This document shows positions 53,861 through 62,247 of a DNA stretch of 64,000 nt, in pieces. The notes beneath the pieces were generated by a model that had not been told where the DNA came from, did no database searches, and saw only the letters and a program-made list of their open reading frames with translations. Within the stretch, counting starts at the first letter, position 1. Each line of letters begins with the position of its first letter. The stretch is from Chryseobacterium sp. C-71 (lineage in GTDB: Bacteria > Bacteroidota > Bacteroidia > Flavobacteriales > Weeksellaceae), in contig NZ_CP087131.1 in the NCBI RefSeq assembly GCF_020911865.1, positions 2,046,001-2,110,000 on the forward strand, in the 5' to 3' direction. Position numbers and translations under genes: made by a program.

Positions 53861-54855
53861 TGAAATTGAATTTTGAACACCATCAGACAGCCCATTGCGA
53901 AAACGGTGTTGCCTCCAATTTACTTCTCAACAGAGGTTTAAAACTTAGTGAACCCATGATTTTCGGAATCGGTTCTGGATTGTTTTTCGTATATTTACCT
54001 TTCCTGAAAGTCAATTTCGCTCCGGGTTTCAGTTATCGTCCGATGCCGGGAGCTATTTTCAGCAAAGCGGCAAAAAGACTTGGTATCAAAATCAAAAGAG
54101 TTAAATTTTCAAACCCGAAAGAAGCTCAGGCTGCTTTAGAGAAAAATTTAGAACAAAATATCCCGACAGGTTTACAAGTAGGAGTTTTCAATCTTACTTA
54201 TTTTCCTGAGGAATATAAATTCCATTTCAACGCCCACAATCTTGTAGTGTACGGAAAAGAAGACGGAAAATTCCTCATCAGCGACCCTGTAATGGATTTC
54301 GCAACAACTTTGACCGAAGCTGAATTGGAAAAAGTTCGTTATGCAAAAGGCGCACTCGCTCCGAAAGGCCATATGTATTTCCCGACACACATTCCTGAAA
54401 ATGTAAATCTGGAAGAAGCTATTAAAAAAGGAATTAAAGATACCTGCAAAAATATGTTGGCTCCCGTTCCGATTATTGGGGTAAAAGCAATGCGTTGGGT
54501 CGCAAAAAGCATCCCAAAATGGGCAGAGAAAAAAGGCACAAAAGTGACCAATCATTATCTTGGCCAGTTGATTAGAATGCAGGAGGAAATCGGAACCGGC
54601 GGTGGCGGATTCAGATTTATTTATGGTGCTTTTTTACAAGAAGCGGCTTTAATCCTTAAAAATGAAGAATTGAAAGAATTATCTAAAGAAATTACCGCAA
54701 TTGGTGACCTTTGGAGAGATTTTGCCGTGGATATTGCAAGAGTTTATAAGAACAGAAATTCGAAAAGCGACATTTACAATCAGCTTTCAAAATCGATGCT
54801 TCATATTGCTGATTTGGAGGAAGCGTTTTATAAGAAATTGAGAAAAGCGATTTAA
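53860..54855 (+). CDS. BtrH-like acyltransferase (BtrH N-terminal plus DUF4872-type C-terminal domain)
   Basis: 331 residues. The N-terminal papain-like domain begins EHHQTAHCENGVASNLL with Cys13, and FNAHNLVVYG (His126) with ISDPVMDF (Asp142) complete a Cys-His-Asp arrangement. BtrH moves an acyl group from an acyl carrier protein to an amine in butirosin synthesis, so this protein may transfer the ACP-bound polyene to a nucleophile, for example the dialkylresorcinol hydroxyl. The C-terminal half is helical (about 180-331). It overlaps the small helical gene by one base and lies 41 bp before an orphan gene, then the ABC exporter. Confidence 0.85.
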   Translation: MKLNFEHHQTAHCENGVASNLLLNRGLKLSEPMIFGIGSGLFFVYLPFLKVNFAPGFSYRPMPGAIFSKAAKRLGIKIKRVKFSNPKEAQAALEKNLEQNIPTGLQVGVFNLTYFPEEYKFHFNAHNLVVYGKEDGKFLISDPVMDFATTLTEAELEKVRYAKGALAPKGHMYFPTHIPENVNLEEAIKKGIKDTCKNMLAPVPIIGVKAMRWVAKSIPKWAEKKGTKVTNHYLGQLIRMQEEIGTGGGGFRFIYGAFLQEAALILKNEELKELSKEITAIGDLWRDFAVDIARVYKNRNSKSDIYNQLSKSMLHIADLEEAFYKKLRKAI

Positions 54856-54896
54856 GATAAATATTCTAAAAATAGTTGGTATTTAAATTTAAGAAG

Positions 54897-55514
54897 ATGA
54901 CAACGGAACATTTTTATATTGCAATTGACAGAGATTATAAAGGCACTGAAGGTGGAGCAGGATATAATCGACTGTCATTGTGGAAAGTTCCCGAATATAA
55001 TTTAGCTAAATTTTATATAGAAAAAACCTTAAAGTTTATTTTTGAAAACGAATATCCAACAATACGAGATTGGTATTCTGAAAATGAATGTCATATAGAT
55101 TATCCTTTACTTATAACAAATGATAAAAAGCTATATCAAGTTTATAGAAATGTTTTAAGTCTTGAAGAATTTAAAATTTACTGCAATGGGGAAATAGAAA
55201 AAAGAGCTCTATTGGATATCCATAAAATACATCCTAAAATAAATATTTATAAAGGAATTATGTTTAAGTCATTCGTTTTAGATAATTATAATGGCAGTTC
55301 AGAAAAAATAATGAAAGTTGTTGAAGATTTAATCACTAATGAATTTGTTGGAGCAAAAAATTTCGCACCTAACTATACAGATTATGATAGCTCGAATGGT
55401 GAATCTTATGACACTTATAAACCTGATTTATTAGGAAAAATTGAATTTATAAATGATTCATACTTTATAAATAATTTAATAAATGACTTTAATAACGATA
55501 ATAAATCACTGTAG
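54897..55514 (+). CDS. AT-rich gene of unknown function within block 2
   Basis: 205 residues from the ATG at 54897; the frame also opens at a TTG 21 nt earlier, but the ATG is preferred. No signal peptide, no membrane helix, no recognised motif. The protein is rich in Tyr, Asn, Asp, Lys and Ile, and the DNA is noticeably more AT-rich than the BtrH-like and ABC genes around it. It separates them by about 690 bp without breaking the gene order. It may be a recent insertion. I assign no function. Confidence 0.65.
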   Translation: MTTEHFYIAIDRDYKGTEGGAGYNRLSLWKVPEYNLAKFYIEKTLKFIFENEYPTIRDWYSENECHIDYPLLITNDKKLYQVYRNVLSLEEFKIYCNGEIEKRALLDIHKIHPKINIYKGIMFKSFVLDNYNGSSEKIMKVVEDLITNEFVGAKNFAPNYTDYDSSNGESYDTYKPDLLGKIEFINDSYFINNLINDFNNDNKSL

Positions 55515-55541
55515 ATATTGCTATCGAAGAAATTAAAAACA

Positions 55542-56297
55542 ATGTCAAATTTCATCATCGAAATAAAAAACCTCTATAAGAAATACAAAAATTCGGAAGA
55601 CTTTTCGGTTAATGATATTTCTTTGAACATCGATAAAAACGAAATCTACGGAATTCTCGGCCCAAACGGAGCGGGAAAAACCACTTTGATTTCTATGCTT
55701 TCAGGTTTGATTAAACCAACCTCAGGAAGTTTTACCATCAACGGATTGTCGCCGAAAAAAGACAATTCGAAAATCAAACAAATCATCGGCGTTGTTCCTC
55801 AGGAATATGCGCTCTATCCTACTTTAACAGCGAAAGAAAATCTTTTGTTCTTTGGAAGTTTGTATGGTTTAAAACACGATTACCTTCACAAGGCCATCGA
55901 TGAAGCTTTAGAATTGATGGGTTTAACGAAATTCGCCAACAAAAAAGTCGACCAGTTTTCAGGCGGAATGAAACGCCGTTGCAATCTTATTGCAGGAACG
56001 CTTCACAACCCGAAAGTTCTGTTTCTAGATGAGCCGACGGTTGGCGTAGATGTTCAATCAAAAAAAGCCATCATCGATTATCTTTTAGATTTAAATAAAA
56101 AAGGAACGTGCATTATTTACACTTCGCATCACCTTTCTGAGGCTGAGGAATTCTGTACAAAAATCGCCATCATCGACCACGGAAAAATCCACGCAACCGG
56201 AACACCTCAAGAATTGGTGGAAAGAGTTGCCAATGCGGAAAACCTGGAGGATGTTTTCATTTCATTAACCGGAAAAGAATTGAGAGATGTTGTATAA
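55542..56297 (+). CDS. ABC transporter ATP-binding protein
   Basis: 251 residues from the ATG at 55542; an upstream TTG at 55518 is less likely. Walker A GPNGAGKTT, Q-loop VVPQEYALYP, signature FSGGMKRR and Walker B VLFLDEPTVGVD are all present, with SSHHLSEAEE-like H-loop (TSHHLSEAEEF). It is of the ABC-2 type used for drug, lipid or glycolipid export. Its last 11 bp overlap the permease gene, so the two form one exporter. Placed in block 2, it likely exports the pigment or a precursor. Confidence 0.95.
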   Translation: MSNFIIEIKNLYKKYKNSEDFSVNDISLNIDKNEIYGILGPNGAGKTTLISMLSGLIKPTSGSFTINGLSPKKDNSKIKQIIGVVPQEYALYPTLTAKENLLFFGSLYGLKHDYLHKAIDEALELMGLTKFANKKVDQFSGGMKRRCNLIAGTLHNPKVLFLDEPTVGVDVQSKKAIIDYLLDLNKKGTCIIYTSHHLSEAEEFCTKIAIIDHGKIHATGTPQELVERVANAENLEDVFISLTGKELRDVV

Positions 56298-57549
56298 ATT
56301 GTGGAGAAGTTTCATCAAGGAAATTCAGTTACTGAAAAGAGATTCGGGCGGAATTGTCATTATTTTTCTGATGCCGTTGCTGTTGATTATTACGATCACT
56401 TTAATTCAGGATTCGACATTCAAAAATCTGGAAGGTTCAAAAATCCCGATTATTTTTATTGACAATGATAAATCCGAAGTTTCCAAAGTCATCAAAAAAG
56501 AACTCGAAACCAGCAAAACATTTGAGCTCGTCACCGACTACAACGAAAAATCAGCTGAGAAAGCTGTGTTTACCGGAGATTATCAGATGGCCATCGTCAT
56601 TCCTGAAAATTTAACGAAAGATTTAAATTCAAATATCGATTCTAAAGTTCAGACCGTCGTAAGCTCGTTTGGTTTGGAAACTGATTCTACTGCGACAAAA
56701 GCTGTAGCTTCAAAAGCAAAAGACATTCATCTCTATTTTGACCCCGCAACCAACGCAGGTTTCAAAAATTCTGTGATGAATGCCATCAACAAAATGGTTT
56801 TCGAAATCGAGAATAAAAAAATCTACAAAGCCTTCCAGGACCAACTTGGGACGACGGAAGACCTTGAAAATAAAAGCTTAATTACTTTTAAAGAAATCAC
56901 ACCGAACAAAGGCAAAGAAGAACTGATGCCAAATTCCGTTCAGCACAATGTTCCTGCGTGGGCGCTGTTTGCGATTTTCTTTATTGTGGTGCCTTTGTCG
57001 ATTAATTTAGTCAAAGAAAAAAGTCAGGGAACGAGCGTGAGAGTTCGCGTGAGTCCGACGCCGTATTATATTCATATTTTAGGGAAAACCTTTACTTATC
57101 TGATCATTTGCGTCATCCAGTTTTTGCTGATGGTTGCAGTAGGAATCTGGCTTTTCCCGCTGATGGATTTGCCACAGTTTGATGTTTCCGGAAAAATGTT
57201 CCACCTTTTGATTGTCACTCTTTTTGCAGGATTGGCTGCGATTGGATTTGGGGTTTTAATCGGAACGATGTCTAATACTCAGGAACAGTCGGCGCCGTTT
57301 GGAGCAACTTCCGTAGTTGTTTTGGCGGCGATTGGCGGAATTTGGGTTCCTGTTTTCCTGATGCCCGAATTTATGCAGAAAATCGCATCATTTTCCCCGA
57401 TGAATTGGGGACTGAATGCGTATTACGATATTATTTTAAGAAACAGCGGCATTGGGGAAATTGCCAAAGAACTGATTTTCTTATTTTTATTTTATATTGC
57501 GATGGTGACGATTTCGTTATTGTATGAGAGGAAACAAAATAGTGTCTGA
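56287..57549 (+). CDS. ABC-2 type transporter permease
   Basis: 420 residues. One N-terminal helix (GIVIIFLMPLLLIITITLI, near 21-39), a large extracytoplasmic region to about 220, then five helices (WALFAIFFIVVPLSINLV; TYLIICVIQFLLMVAVGIWLF; LIVTLFAGLAAIGFGVLIGT; SVVVLAAIGGIWVPVFLM; ELIFLFLFYIAMVTISLL). This is the YhfD/LinL-like ABC-2 permease layout. It overlaps the ATPase gene by 11 bp. The two together form a half-type exporter. A 418-bp gene-free stretch with repeats follows. Confidence 0.93.
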   Translation: MLYKLWRSFIKEIQLLKRDSGGIVIIFLMPLLLIITITLIQDSTFKNLEGSKIPIIFIDNDKSEVSKVIKKELETSKTFELVTDYNEKSAEKAVFTGDYQMAIVIPENLTKDLNSNIDSKVQTVVSSFGLETDSTATKAVASKAKDIHLYFDPATNAGFKNSVMNAINKMVFEIENKKIYKAFQDQLGTTEDLENKSLITFKEITPNKGKEELMPNSVQHNVPAWALFAIFFIVVPLSINLVKEKSQGTSVRVRVSPTPYYIHILGKTFTYLIICVIQFLLMVAVGIWLFPLMDLPQFDVSGKMFHLLIVTLFAGLAAIGFGVLIGTMSNTQEQSAPFGATSVVVLAAIGGIWVPVFLMPEFMQKIASFSPMNWGLNAYYDIILRNSGIGEIAKELIFLFLFYIAMVTISLLYERKQNSV

Positions 57550-57587
57550 TTTATTGTAAGGAGCCGGGAACCTGCTGTCCACTGTAT

Positions 57588-57655
57588 CTTTTTTGTCATT
57601 GCTAACGACGTGAATCAATAAATCGAACTTATCAGCAATCGCAATGACAAAAAAG
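57588..57655. repeat. REP-like inverted repeat
   Basis: Perfect 15-bp arms CTTTTTTGTCATTGC (57588-57602) and its complement (57641-57655), separated by 38 nt. It could form a long hairpin in the transcript or serve as the terminator of the ABC operon. Confidence 0.8.
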
Positions 57656-57856
57656 GATGCCGTTCCCATCAGGGCTAGGGATTTCGTGGGAAATTCACGT
57701 TTTGTCAACCCTATCAAAAGTCAAAACTTCGCCAAAGTTAAAGATTGATTAATATGAATTAACAGGCTCTTTGACAAAAATAGTAGAACTGTAATTAAAT
57801 GCCTGAATAGAAAGATGAAGTATATCATCACATTATTTTAAGCACCCGTCACTGGA

Positions 57857-57936
57857 AAATCCGCAGGATTTAATGTGAATAGCCATAGGTGAAACCTATG
57901 GAATAAAATAAAACTCAATAAGAACCCGACAGGGTT
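57857..57936. repeat. Three small palindromes in series
   Basis: AAATCC-GCA-GGATTT at 57857-57871, CCATAGGT-GAA-ACCTATGG at 57883-57901 and AACCC-GACA-GGGTT at 57923-57936. Different sequences but the same design (5-8 bp arms, 3-4 nt loops, AT spacers) as the array at 2146-2362. Confidence 0.75.
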
Positions 57937-57967
57937 CAATATTAAATAGCCTTCATAAAAAAACAAA

Positions 57968-58387
57968 ATGCTATCTAAAAACATAACCTGTACCGAAGAA
58001 GTACGCGTTCGTTTCAACGAGACAGATCCGCTGGGAATCGTGTGGCACGGCCATTACATCGTTTATTTTGAGGACGGAAGAGAAGCTTTCGGAAGACAGC
58101 ACGGTTTGACCTATCTCGACATTCAGAAAGCTGGATTTACCACGCCGATTGTGAAAAGCACGTGCGAACATTTTCTTCCTTTAAAATATGGTGAAACATT
58201 CAATATTGTAACGACTTTCGTGAATTCTGTTTCAGCGAAACTTATTTACAAATACGAGATTTTCAATCAGCAAAATCAATTGGTTTGCAGTGGAGAAACC
58301 ATTCAGGTTTTTCTGGATTCTGAGAATAATTTATGCCTGTACAATCCCGAGTTTTTTCAGGCTTGGAAAGATAAAAATGGCTTGTAG
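57968..58387 (+). CDS. Acyl-CoA/ACP thioesterase, 4HBT hotdog family
   Basis: 139 residues with VRFNETDPLGIVWHGHYIVYFEDGREAFG (about 10-38), which holds the 4HBT catalytic Asp (ETDPLGIVWHGHY) and the central helix. It is common in aryl polyene and flexirubin clusters, where such a thioesterase may edit stalled chains or release the polyene acid. It is 54 bp upstream of the next ketosynthase gene and probably co-transcribed with it. Confidence 0.86.
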   Translation: MLSKNITCTEEVRVRFNETDPLGIVWHGHYIVYFEDGREAFGRQHGLTYLDIQKAGFTTPIVKSTCEHFLPLKYGETFNIVTTFVNSVSAKLIYKYEIFNQQNQLVCSGETIQVFLDSENNLCLYNPEFFQAWKDKNGL

Positions 58388-58441
58388 CTATTTGCATTTG
58401 GCTTTTAGCTAAAAATGTTTAATCAAACCAATCAGCAATTA

Positions 58442-59596
58442 ATGAACAAAGAAATTTACATTACAGATTACAACTGTGTCACGCCTTTGGGTTTTGATGT
58501 GGAATCAAACTGGAACGCACTTTTGGAAGGAAAATCCGGCGTTGCGTTGCATAAAATTATAGAAAATCAAGAAGCGTTCTTTGTTTCTAAAATTGATTCT
58601 GAGAAACTGGATGAAGAATTTAGTAAACTCTTCGACTCCGATCAGAGTGACAATCAGAATTTCACAAGACTTGAAAAGATGTTTTTATTAAGTCTAAAAG
58701 CTTTGGTGGACAGAAATCCAATCTCAGATGAAACGGCTTTTATTCTTTCAACAACAAAAGGAAATATAAGTTTATTAAAAAACGAAAGCACTTTACCGGA
58801 AGGTGTTTACCTTTCAAATTTAGCTCAAAAACTGGCTGATTTTTTTGGATTTAAAACAAAACCGATTGTGGTTTCCAACGCCTGTGTTTCCGGAGTAATG
58901 GCGATTTCTGTGGCGAAAAATATGATTCAGGCAGGAAAATACAAAGACGCTTTTGTGGTTGCCGGAGACGAGATTACTGAATTTGTAATTTCAGGTTTTA
59001 ATTCTTTTCAGGCGATTGGAAGTGAGCCTTGCAAACCGTACGATAAAAACCGTAATGGAATTAATTTGGGAGAAGCGACCGCTATAGCTTACATCACTTC
59101 TACCCCATCAGCGAATGAAAAATTTAAGTTTAAAATTCTGGGCGACTCAGCAATTAATGATGCCAACCATATTTCCGGACCATCGAGAACCGGCGACGGA
59201 TTATTTGCGAGCGTTCAAAATGCAATGAAAGAAGCAAAAGTTTCATCCGAACAAATCGATTTTATTTCCGCTCACGGAACGGCAACCCTTTACAACGACG
59301 AGATGGAAGCCATCGCCTTCAACCGAATGGATTTGCAAAATGTTCCTCTCAACAGTATGAAAGGATATTACGGACATTGTTTAGGCGCATCAGGTTTGCT
59401 GGAAAGTATTATTTCAATGGAATCTGCTTTGAACAATATTTTAATTCCGTCCAAAAACTTTGAAGAAATGGGCGTTTCGAAAGATTTGAATATTATCAAA
59501 GAAAATCAGTCGGCAGAAATCAAATATATCTTGAAAACGGCTTCTGGTTTTGGCGGGTGCAATGCGGCGATAGTATTAGAAATTGAATCTTTATAA
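58442..59596 (+). CDS. Beta-ketoacyl-ACP synthase (KAS I/II type)
   Basis: 384 residues from the ATG at 58442; an earlier ATG at 58415 is also in frame but the later one opens directly into the KS fold (NKEIYITDYNCVTPLG). Catalytic triad of FabF-type enzymes is intact: Cys148 in VSNACVSG, His278 in SAHGTAT and His312 in GYYGHCLGASG. It performs decarboxylative Claisen condensation on ACP-bound chains, here likely elongating the polyene. It lies in block 2, after the thioesterase and before an inserted lipoprotein-like gene. Confidence 0.9.
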   Translation: MNKEIYITDYNCVTPLGFDVESNWNALLEGKSGVALHKIIENQEAFFVSKIDSEKLDEEFSKLFDSDQSDNQNFTRLEKMFLLSLKALVDRNPISDETAFILSTTKGNISLLKNESTLPEGVYLSNLAQKLADFFGFKTKPIVVSNACVSGVMAISVAKNMIQAGKYKDAFVVAGDEITEFVISGFNSFQAIGSEPCKPYDKNRNGINLGEATAIAYITSTPSANEKFKFKILGDSAINDANHISGPSRTGDGLFASVQNAMKEAKVSSEQIDFISAHGTATLYNDEMEAIAFNRMDLQNVPLNSMKGYYGHCLGASGLLESIISMESALNNILIPSKNFEEMGVSKDLNIIKENQSAEIKYILKTASGFGGCNAAIVLEIESL

Positions 59597-59689
59597 AAAG
59601 TTTATTTCTAAATCATTAACTATTACAAAATTCTTATATTTTATGTTAAGGAAAATTCTATTTTTAATGGGGTTATACAAACTTTTGAA

Positions 59690-59697
59690 TATATTTG
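59690..59697 (+). promoter_or_regulatory. Candidate -7 box for the inserted lipoprotein gene
   Basis: TATATTTG, exact fit to TAnnTTTG, 18 bp before the ATG at 59716, suggesting that the inserted gene has its own promoter. Confidence 0.45.
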
Positions 59698-59715
59698 TCT
59701 ATAATAAAAATTTCT

Positions 59716-60624
59716 ATGAATTCTAAAATTTTCACATTTTTGTTATTGGCTTTTATTGTCTTTTTCAATAATTCGTGTTCAAATGGAGATGAAGTACAAA
59801 CAACTCCAACCAATACTAGTTTGCAGAATCCTACTCAGAATTCCAATAAAATATTGAAATTTATTAAATCTACTGATAATAATCCTACACATTACTTTCA
59901 AAATTCTAATGGCAAAATAGTTTTATGGAATACTAGTTACAATAACAATTACAATGCGACTATACACTCGGTAACCTATAACTCAATGGGTAAAATTGAT
60001 AAAATATCAATTTCTAATTCCTCCTCTATTAATTATTATGAAGCACAATTTAAATATAACAACAATTTGCTTTCAGAAATTGTATATCTACACAAAGATA
60101 CAAATGGCAATTTCTTGCTAAACACAAGTTACACTGTTCAGTATAAAAATTCTAAAATATATCGTCTTATCAGAACCACTTATAATACACCACAAGATTA
60201 TATAAACGACACTCTAAATAACTGTAATATAACGGAATTAGAATTTTCTGGTGAAAACGTAACAAAAGCAACTTTTATTACAGGACAATATAGTAAAGCT
60301 ACAGGAGTGATTAATGCTGAATCTTATGCATACTTTACAAGATTATATACTTACAATAATTCGATAATTAACCCTTATTCTACATTTCCGATAGAATTCC
60401 AAGCCTACTTAGCACACTTAAGTCTTGAAAATAGCGAGTATAGTGTCGATTATTTTTCAAAAAATGCAAAAAATGGCTTAACAACTTATGTACTACAGTC
60501 ATTATTTTCAAATTATTATTTTAATTACGAAACTGATATAAGTTTAAATGGATTGCCAAATAAAATTGGCTCAAGTAATGGAAATTTTGGAAGCAAAGCA
60601 ACTTTTGAATATGATTCTTTTTAA
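59716..60624 (+). CDS. AT-rich lipoprotein of unknown function inserted in the pigment block
   Basis: 302 residues from the ATG at 59716, which gives a lipoprotein signal (FTFLLLAFIVFFNNSC). A Thr/Asn/Gln-rich linker is followed by a repetitive beta-rich part with YN-rich strands (SVTYNSMGKIDKISISNS; AQFKYNNNLLSEIVYL), reminiscent of RHS/YD-like or DUF4595-type lipoproteins of Bacteroidota. The DNA is distinctly more AT-rich than the ketosynthase genes on either side. It has its own -7 box and a terminator and seems unrelated to pigment synthesis. Confidence 0.72.
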   Translation: MNSKIFTFLLLAFIVFFNNSCSNGDEVQTTPTNTSLQNPTQNSNKILKFIKSTDNNPTHYFQNSNGKIVLWNTSYNNNYNATIHSVTYNSMGKIDKISISNSSSINYYEAQFKYNNNLLSEIVYLHKDTNGNFLLNTSYTVQYKNSKIYRLIRTTYNTPQDYINDTLNNCNITELEFSGENVTKATFITGQYSKATGVINAESYAYFTRLYTYNNSIINPYSTFPIEFQAYLAHLSLENSEYSVDYFSKNAKNGLTTYVLQSLFSNYYFNYETDISLNGLPNKIGSSNGNFGSKATFEYDSF

Positions 60625-61149
60625 GATTTAAAAATTATAAATTTATTTAAAATTCGATTAGTATTAAGTTTTTTTATTGATATTAAAAAACTTAAAAATA
60701 TCACTTTGATACTACTTCTTTTTATAATTTGCTGAAGGGGATGAAGCACCATAGCCACAATATGGAGATTTACACATAACCTACTCTAAACATAAAATTG
60801 AAACAGTTTAGTGTGGTGGTTTACCGTCATTCCGGACTAAAAAAAACTTTTTTTTGTTTAGTAGAATTGAGAATAATAGAAATTGAGAATTTTTGTTATT
60901 TTACAAAAGAAGATAATCATTTTTAATGTTTTAAAACCCAGTGTTAATTTACATGTAAAGAAGCTAAAGAAATAAAAACATGGAGTGTTGAGAAAAGAAG
61001 CTAAACTATGAAAATTCATCTACATTCTTGTAAGTTATTTATTAGATGATAAATCTCATTTATTAAAATAAAATCTTCTAGTCTATAGCCTTGAAAATTA
61101 ACCCTTCAAAAATCAATATTGACATACTGCCTAATAGATACACCAGTAA
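60625..61149. other. Intergenic region after the inserted lipoprotein gene
   Basis: 525 bp, AT-rich, no gene. It holds the hairpin at 60664-60695 and a phrase GTGTGGTGGTTTACCGTCATTCCGGAC near 60811-60838 that looks foreign to its AT-rich surroundings. I could not find a clear promoter for the downstream pigment genes. Confidence 0.6.
60664..60695 (+). terminator. Hairpin after the inserted lipoprotein gene
   Basis: Eleven-bp stem TTAAGTTTTTT / AAAAAACTTAA, 10-nt loop, 39 nt past the stop. The stem is AU-only apart from one GC pair, so efficiency is uncertain. Confidence 0.5.
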
Positions 61150-61689
61150 ATGAAAAAACTTCACGTTTGCACTATTGAAAATGCTCAGATTATTCTTAAT
61201 CATAAAATCATTTTCGAATCGGAATTATCTTCTTTCTCAGACTTTGCTAAAGAAGCATATAAAAATTTAGAACTTAATTATCCGAAATTTCATAAAATGG
61301 ATAATCTCAGCAAACTTGCATTTCTAGCTTCCGAAATGATTCTGAAAAATGACAACCACAGCAAAACAGCTTTGGTTTTCGCCAACAAATCCTCAAGCCT
61401 CGATACCGATTTTAAATATCAGGAAAGCATCAATTCTCAGGAAAATTATTTCCCGAGTCCTGCTGTTTTTGTGTACACTTTGCCGAATATTTGTGTTGGC
61501 GAAATTAGCATTAAACATAAAATGCAGACCGAAAATGCGTTTTTCGTATTGGATGAATTCGATGAAGAATTTTTGAATTCATACGTGGCACAGATTCTGC
61601 AATCAGGGAAAGCTGAAAAAGTTTTATGTGGCTGGGTCGAACTGTATCAGGAAAGTTACAAAGCTTTTGTATATTTGCTGACTTTGTAA
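61150..61689 (+). CDS. Ketosynthase-like half protein without catalytic Cys
   Basis: 179 residues, no signal. The middle aligns by eye with the first half of the ketosynthase at 63444: [16 protein letters not shown] with MSKTVKMSSVASTKAL, and [26 protein letters not shown] with FLTPTFFIQSTHNTVAGQIALGLQC. Where that protein has the Cys motif YVNCSSSLEF, this one has [11 protein letters not shown], so the nucleophile is missing and the C-terminal half is absent. It may be a non-catalytic partner, like a chain-length factor half. It is followed by the ACP gene 105 bp later. Confidence 0.72.
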   Translation: MKKLHVCTIENAQIILNHKIIFESELSSFSDFAKEAYKNLELNYPKFHKMDNLSKLAFLASEMILKNDNHSKTALVFANKSSSLDTDFKYQESINSQENYFPSPAVFVYTLPNICVGEISIKHKMQTENAFFVLDEFDEEFLNSYVAQILQSGKAEKVLCGWVELYQESYKAFVYLLTL

Positions 61690-61794
61690 TATAACAATTT
61701 AACAATGTAAAAGTTTATCAATAATTAAACACCTTAAACATAATTGGTAAATTGCTAAACTTATACATTGGTACATTATAAATGAAATTTATTT

Positions 61795-62052
61795 ATGGAA
61801 GATTTAAAATTAGAATTAAAAAACAAAATCATAGAAGTTCTTAATCTTGAGGATGTTGCAGTAGAAGAAATCAAAGATACAGACCCACTTTTCGGTGGCG
61901 GTCTTGGTTTGGATTCTATCGACGCGCTGGAATTAATCGTACTTCTCGATAAAGACTACGGAATCAAATTATCTGACCCGAAAAAAGGGAAAGAAATCTT
62001 CCAGTCCATCGAAGTGATGGCAAAATACATCGAAGAAAACAGAACAAAATAA
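61795..62052 (+). CDS. Acyl carrier protein
   Basis: 85 residues. The phosphopantetheine attachment motif is GLDSIDALEL with Ser41. Helix pattern and acidic character are typical of ACPs. As the only carrier protein in the visible part of the cluster it should carry the growing polyene chain for the KAS and hotdog enzymes. It lies 105 bp after the half ketosynthase and 195 bp before the next KAS gene; both gaps contain AT-rich repeat-like sequence. Confidence 0.94.
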   Translation: MEDLKLELKNKIIEVLNLEDVAVEEIKDTDPLFGGGLGLDSIDALELIVLLDKDYGIKLSDPKKGKEIFQSIEVMAKYIEENRTK

Positions 62053-62247
62053 TTCTTTTTATTTTGAACACTAAGTTCTCTAAGTCATTGTTAAAAAATT
62101 GAAAATATTTTTCGTTCTCAACGGCTCTTTGCTCAGCAACGAACACCAATTGTATTTTCTTGGCTGAGTGAAACGCCTTTGCGGACTTAAAAACAGAATT
62201 ATTATAAAAAATCTTTGCGCTCTTTGCGTTAAAAAGAATTCAAATCA

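Larger units (their letters stand above)
57550..57967. other. Intergenic region with several short palindromes
   Basis: 418 bp without a gene. It contains the inverted repeat at 57588-57655 and the three small palindromes at 57857-57936, separately listed. Between them are phrases such as GGATGCCGTTCCCATCAGGGCTAGGG that I believe recur as interspersed repeats in this group. No promoter box of the TAnnTTTG type was found before the 57968 gene. Confidence 0.65.

Noticed and set aside
62053..62247. Possible regulatory element in the 195-bp gap between ACP and KAS genes
   Set aside because: The phrases (for example CTTTGCGCTCTTTGCGTT) look like decayed intergenic repeat DNA common in this group; no promoter box or stable hairpin was found.
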